Assembly (NCBI GenBank): GCA_024636395.1
Contig: JAGXHD010000179.1
Location: 1-9,678, forward strand
DNA length: 9,678 nt
DNA from: Sulfitobacter sp.
GTDB lineage: Bacteria; Pseudomonadota; Alphaproteobacteria; Rhodobacterales; Rhodobacteraceae
Direction of reading: 5' to 3'
Position numbers and translations under genes: made by a program. Below the pieces are notes generated by a model that saw nothing but the letters and a program-made list of their open reading frames with translations, had not been told where the DNA came from and did no database searches. Below, one piece after another: positions 7,599-9,678 of this stretch. Position 1 is the stretch's first letter. Each line of letters opens with the position of its first letter.

Positions 7599-7620
7599 CT
7601 TTGCGGGCGAACCCTCAAAG
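7599..7620 (-). other. Hairpin in the tRNA-Asp 5' leader
   Basis: CTTTG and CAAAG arms flank an inner GGG/CCC stem with a 4-base loop (one mismatch between them), ending 9 bases before the mature tRNA 5' end. On the RNA strand the inner part reads GGGTTCGCCC. It may help leader removal or simply be a stable fold; no function is established here. Confidence 0.4.
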
Positions 7621-7629
7621 CGTGTCTGC

Positions 7630-7658
7630 GGAATATGCGAGGGGGTTTGGGGCGTCAA
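7630..7658 (-). promoter_or_regulatory. Putative promoter of tRNA-Asp
   Basis: On the minus strand, TTGACG (7658-7653) is a 5 of 6 match to the -35 consensus. After 17 bases comes TATTCC (7635-7630), a poor -10; CATATT just upstream is an alternative at shorter spacing. Initiation would fall near 7623, giving a leader of about 34 bases. Confidence 0.45.
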
Positions 7659-7899
7659 GGGATTAGTTGGGCGTAGCGGGCATTTCTTTGCCAAGTGCCT
7701 GCCCCGAGCGGGCCTGCGCTGATAGAACCGGAAAGCTCAGGCATAGCCTTGAGACGCCCGAACCATAAGTACAGCCCGCGGCAACCCCATGCCGCACAAT
7801 CCCTGCTTCTTCCTTCAATGGACCGTGACTGTCGCGACCAGGAAAACCGTCCAGAGCAGGCAAAATCCGGCCTCATCTGCAGGCAGGATCTACCGCCCG

Positions 7900-8445
7900 T
7901 CAGGCCGCCACTCCGATACCCATCGCCTCCGAGCGCCGCGGGCGGGCGGCAGGCATCAGCGCATCCTCCATGAGATCCTCGATGAACAGGCTCAACAACT
8001 GTGGGCGCCCAGTCACCTTGGCCTTCCGGTAAATCGCGTTGGTTTGGGCCTTCACAGTACCCTCGGATGTGCCGCGCATCTCAGCGATCTCGCGCGTACT
8101 CAAGCCTTTCACGAGGAAAAGCGCAATGTCGCGCTCTGCCGACGTAAGATTCCATTCGGTAAAATGCTCCTCCATCAAAAAAGAGAATTCCATGGTGCAC
8201 TGGCGCAGTTTGGATTCCACGAGGCGCGTGCGCTTGAGGCCCATTCGCATGACGATCCAGCCAAGCACCACGCCGAGCAAAAGCCCGACGGCCTGAAATA
8301 CCTGCTGATACTCACGCATGTTCCAATCCAGCAGCCAAGGCTCGATGTTCAAAGTCTCAAATACAATGTTTGAAATAAAAAAAACTGCTGCATTGAATTG
8401 CAGCAGCACGATGGCCCAAAGGCCGATTCTCTTATTCCGATCCAT
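7900..8445 (-). CDS. Membrane-anchored LuxR-type helix-turn-helix regulator
   Basis: Probable transcription regulator tethered to the inner membrane. The product has 181 residues. A positive N-terminus (MDRNKR) is followed by TM1 (about 7-29), a short outside loop, and TM2 (about 49-68) ending in an Arg/Lys-rich stretch. The predicted topology therefore puts both ends in the cytoplasm. The GerE/LuxR DNA-binding domain is at about 98-158: LTSAERDIALFLVKGLSTREI and the recognition helix SEGTVKAQTNAIYRKA (127-142). There is no receiver or autoinducer-binding domain, so any signal must be sensed by the TM/loop part or by a partner. ATG 8445 gives the intact first TM, but its Shine-Dalgarno is weak (GGAT). 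It lies 137 bases downstream of the small exported-protein gene on the same strand, beyond a strong hairpin. Its targets are unknown. Confidence 0.88.
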   Translation of the reverse strand: MDRNKRIGLWAIVLLQFNAAVFFISNIVFETLNIEPWLLDWNMREYQQVFQAVGLLLGVVLGWIVMRMGLKRTRLVESKLRQCTMEFSFLMEEHFTEWNLTSAERDIALFLVKGLSTREIAEMRGTSEGTVKAQTNAIYRKAKVTGRPQLLSLFIEDLMEDALMPAARPRRSEAMGIGVAA

Positions 8446-8524
8446 AACTTACATCCAATCATTACACCCACTGCTAGATATGGCGAACGGATCGGATTAC
8501 AACGCACAGCAGCTATGCGTGAAT

Positions 8525-8568
8525 GCGGACGCGGATCGCTGGCGTCCGCCCCGAGACGGGGCGGACGC
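8525..8568. other. Strong GC hairpin with a competing third arm (terminator or attenuator candidate)
   Basis: Positions 8542-8552 and 8558-8568 are perfectly complementary (11 pairs, 12 with a 3-base loop). The arm GCGTCCGC at 8542-8549 also pairs with a second copy of GCGGACGC at 8525-8532. The middle arm can therefore join either side, but not both. It lies 14 bases after the stop of the minus-strand exported-protein gene and 80 bases before the LuxR-type start. There is no T run on either strand, so a standard intrinsic terminator is not clear; attenuation or RNA 3'-end protection are alternatives. Confidence 0.6.
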
Positions 8569-8582
8569 GTGGTCGTTATCGC

Positions 8583-8855
8583 TTACCGTGTGGGGCGCTG
8601 GTCATAACGCTCGTTGGGTGTCGATGGATAGACCGTAACCGTGACGTCGTCGGCCTCTTCGGCGCGCAGATTGCCCGCTTCAAAGGTGTCGCGTGTCTCG
8701 ATGATCACGAGTTGCTCGCCGCTTCTGGTGGAGAAAGTGGATGCCGACTGGCTCTCGTCGTTGTAGCCGATCTGATGCCCTTCCATGCCTTGCGCGAAAG
8801 TTGCGGTGCCGGCCAATGCGAGGACAAGAGCGGAGACTGTGAGGTTAAGTTTCAT
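8583..8855 (-). CDS. Small exported protein of unknown function
   Basis: Not recognised. The product has 90 residues. A clear signal peptide (MKLNLTVSALVLALAGTATFA, cleavage before QG) leaves a mature chain of about 69 residues. This is hydrophilic and acidic, rich in Glu, Asp, Ser and Thr, without cysteines: ESQSASTFSTRSGEQLVIIE in the middle and a C-terminus ending PNERYDQRPTR. There is no lipobox and no further membrane segment, so a soluble periplasmic or secreted protein is expected. GAAGGAA lies 7 bases before the ATG, a good ribosome binding site. A coding-like open frame overlaps its start by ATGA. Downstream are the GC hairpin and then the LuxR-type gene on the same strand. Confidence 0.75.
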   Translation of the reverse strand: MKLNLTVSALVLALAGTATFAQGMEGHQIGYNDESQSASTFSTRSGEQLVIIETRDTFEAGNLRAEEADDVTVTVYPSTPNERYDQRPTR

Positions 8856-8959
8856 GTTGTAGTTCCTTCAAGATGTGGTCCCGTGAGGGTATTCTCGAAC
8901 ACGGCCTTGATCGGCTTGGTGTCGTTGGGATGCTCCGGATAAAGGAACGAATTTGCCGT
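8852..8959 (-). pseudogene. Coding-like 35-codon frame overlapping the start of the small exported-protein gene
   Basis: The minus-strand frame between stops reads PEHPNDTKPIKAVFENTLTG in its middle. Third positions there are nearly all G or C, like real genes in this window. It ends TGA within ATGA at the start of the exported-protein gene, the arrangement of coupled genes. However, it has no ATG; the only possible start is GTG 8902, without a good Shine-Dalgarno, and an in-frame stop lies at 8962. It may be the 3' remnant of a lost upstream gene, a short leader frame, or chance. Confidence 0.25.
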
Positions 8960-8975
8960 TCACCACTCAACGAAA

Positions 8976-8997
8976 GTTTAAATCGGACCGCTTAAAC
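8976..8997. repeat. Inverted repeat GTTTAA-N10-TTAAAC
   Basis: Two perfect 6-base arms 10 bases apart, about 120 bases upstream of the small exported-protein start. The spacing suits a dimeric regulator, but AT-rich arms of this length can occur by chance. The nearby LuxR-type protein is a possible binder by proximity only. Confidence 0.3.
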
Positions 8998-9299
8998 CTG
9001 CTGCAGATGCCTATAAACCTTAGTTTATTCACCGGGTACACGGAGCCAGCCAAGGCCCTGCAACTCTGCAGAGGGGTTCCGCACTGCCTTAAAAGCTTGC
9101 GCGTTTGATAAGAACACACACTCGGACGTCACGCGGCACGGACACCTACAAGCGGCAGACAGGCCAAAATGCCAATCGCCGCTCCGTGCAATCCGGTCCA
9201 CCGCAAACGAGCACGCGCTGTAGCCCGCCGTCACCTTTTCGTGACACATCATCCAGCCTGACGCCTTCGCCGCGCAAACACTACCGTATGGCTTGCTAC

Positions 9300-9327
9300 C
9301 GCCCTCGACGCTAAGGGCGAGGTTTTT
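9300..9327 (+). terminator. Possible intrinsic terminator
   Basis: CGCCCT (9300-9305) can pair with AGGGCG (9314-9319). Alternatively CCTCG (9303-9307) pairs with CGAGG (9318-9322), placing the T5 run (9323-9327) directly after the stem. I see no plus-strand gene ending just before it, so its source transcript is unknown. Confidence 0.35.
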
Positions 9328-9489
9328 CCCAAAACACCCCCTTTGTGCTGGCCCTTTACAGCAGATGTTGAAGTCGTCCTGAATTTCCGACGCCGCTCAT
9401 TCATGAGACTGCGCGCCCGAACAAAGCTTCGAAAGTGCAACTGAGCGTGAAGAGGATCTCTAGGGCACTTATTGATCCCCAATTTGCGC

Positions 9490-9678
9490 CTAGTCTGGAA
9501 CCGATGAGGATAGAGAAAACGACGCACCGTGTTTTCCACCTGCTTCGAATGCTGACGGGTCCCAGAACAAACTCCATTCTGATCGCCTGATCCCAAGGTC
9601 GTAACATATGCGATTGTGGTTGATACCGCCGACGGTCATCACCGGAGGATCATCAGCGGCCATGGTCCCGATCCCGGC
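9490..9678 (-). CDS. Possible 3' end of a gene running in from the right edge (unrecognised)
   Basis: A minus-strand frame is open from the right edge to TAG at 9492-9490 (62 codons). The edge-proximal part, TMAADDPPVMTVGGINHNR, has strong G/C third positions. After about 9610 the codon use becomes random-looking while a second frame opens, so the real gene may end or be frameshifted there. No family is recognised, and the plus strand is also open at the edge. Low confidence. Confidence 0.2.
   Translation of the reverse strand, partial: AGIGTMAADDPPVMTVGGINHNRICYDLGIRRSEWSLFWDPSAFEAGGKHGASFSLSSSVPD

Larger units (their letters stand above)
7590..7899. other. Region without a convincing gene between tRNA-Asp and the LuxR-type gene
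   Basis: It holds the tRNA leader hairpin and promoter at its left end. A perfect GCGGCA-ACCCCA-TGCCGC inverted repeat lies at 7778-7795, about 105 bases after the stop of the minus-strand LuxR-type gene. It has no T run and is at best a weak terminator. Short open frames here lack Shine-Dalgarno sequences, recognisable domains and coding-like codon use. Confidence 0.6.
8860..9489. other. Lower-GC region without a supported gene
   Basis: GC is visibly lower than in the genes, with AT-rich stretches near 8970-9030. Apart from the overlapping 35-codon frame at its left end, it contains an inverted repeat at 8976-8997, the 10-base palindrome CTCTGCAGAG (9065-9074) and a terminator-like hairpin at 9300-9327. 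Open frames of up to 75 codons (for example 9025-9252, minus) have no good ribosome binding site, no domain I know and unremarkable codon use. Transcription of the small exported-protein gene probably starts in its left part. Confidence 0.55.

Noticed and set aside
7599..7620. Second tRNA or tRNA fragment upstream of tRNA-Asp because of GGGTTCGCCC
   Set aside because: No D arm, anticodon arm or acceptor stem can be built around it.
7655..7876. 73-codon minus-strand frame downstream of the LuxR-type gene
   Set aside because: Composition is that of translated noncoding GC-rich DNA (many Arg, Ser, Gly, Trp), with no domain and no ribosome binding site.
8525..8568. Repeated GCGGACGC units considered as a CRISPR or tandem repeat array
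   Set aside because: Only two direct copies, 8 bases long, explained by the hairpin arms; there are no spacers and no cas genes.
9025..9252. 75-codon minus-strand frame rich in cysteine
   Set aside because: No good ribosome binding site, no recognised domain and no clear third-position bias; kept only as part of the gene-poor region.
9379..9591. Plus-strand open frame ending near 9591 with protein-like stretches such as SLEPMRIEKTTHRVFHLLRM
   Set aside because: No start codon with a ribosome binding site, low G/C at third positions, and it overlaps other open frames on the opposite strand.

Overview
The window looks like a stretch of chromosome from an alphaproteobacterium, most likely the Rhodobacterales (Roseobacter group). 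This is inferred from the high GC of the genes with strong G/C preference at third codon positions, the cell-wall amidase followed by PBP1A, the style of the proteins, and a tRNA-Asp of ordinary bacterial type. No tool was run, so the taxonomic placement is a judgement.

Left part (1-3917, all minus strand): a class I/II PLP aminotransferase (2775-3917), a periplasmic N-acetylmuramoyl-L-alanine amidase with AMIN and Amidase_3 domains (1484-2698), and the N-terminal 451 residues of the bifunctional penicillin-binding protein 1A, mrcA (1-1353, cut by the left edge). mrcA seems to have its own sigma70-type promoter in the 130-base gap after the amidase. The amidase and PBP1A act on the same polymer: one removes stem peptides, the other polymerises and cross-links glycan strands.

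Middle (4085-7427): a plus-strand pair begins with an exported DsbA/ScsC-like thiol:disulfide oxidoreductase, whose stop overlaps the start of a secreted LpqC/PHB-depolymerase-type esterase (TGATG). The esterase converges almost end to end with a minus-strand family 2 glycosyltransferase; only 2 bases separate the stops, and together they form the palindrome TAGCGCTA. The glycosyltransferase is divergent from a sulfotransferase-like gene with 78 bases between them, which suggests, but does not prove, a glycan synthesis and modification pair. A bidirectional hairpin terminator and a tRNA-Asp(GUC) unit on the minus strand follow.

Right part (7590-9678): about 310 bases without a convincing gene, then a small membrane-anchored LuxR-type regulator (two TM helices plus a C-terminal HTH). 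Next come a strong GC hairpin that can form an alternative pairing, and a 90-residue exported protein of unknown function. The last 820 bases have lower GC and contain no gene I can support with confidence. A coding-like 35-codon frame overlaps the start of the 90-residue gene, a terminator-like hairpin lies near 9300, and a weak open frame runs off the right edge.

I see no CRISPR array, complete insertion sequence, phage gene or recognisable defence system. The least explained parts are the LuxR/small exported protein neighbourhood with its switch-like hairpin and the low-GC tail.
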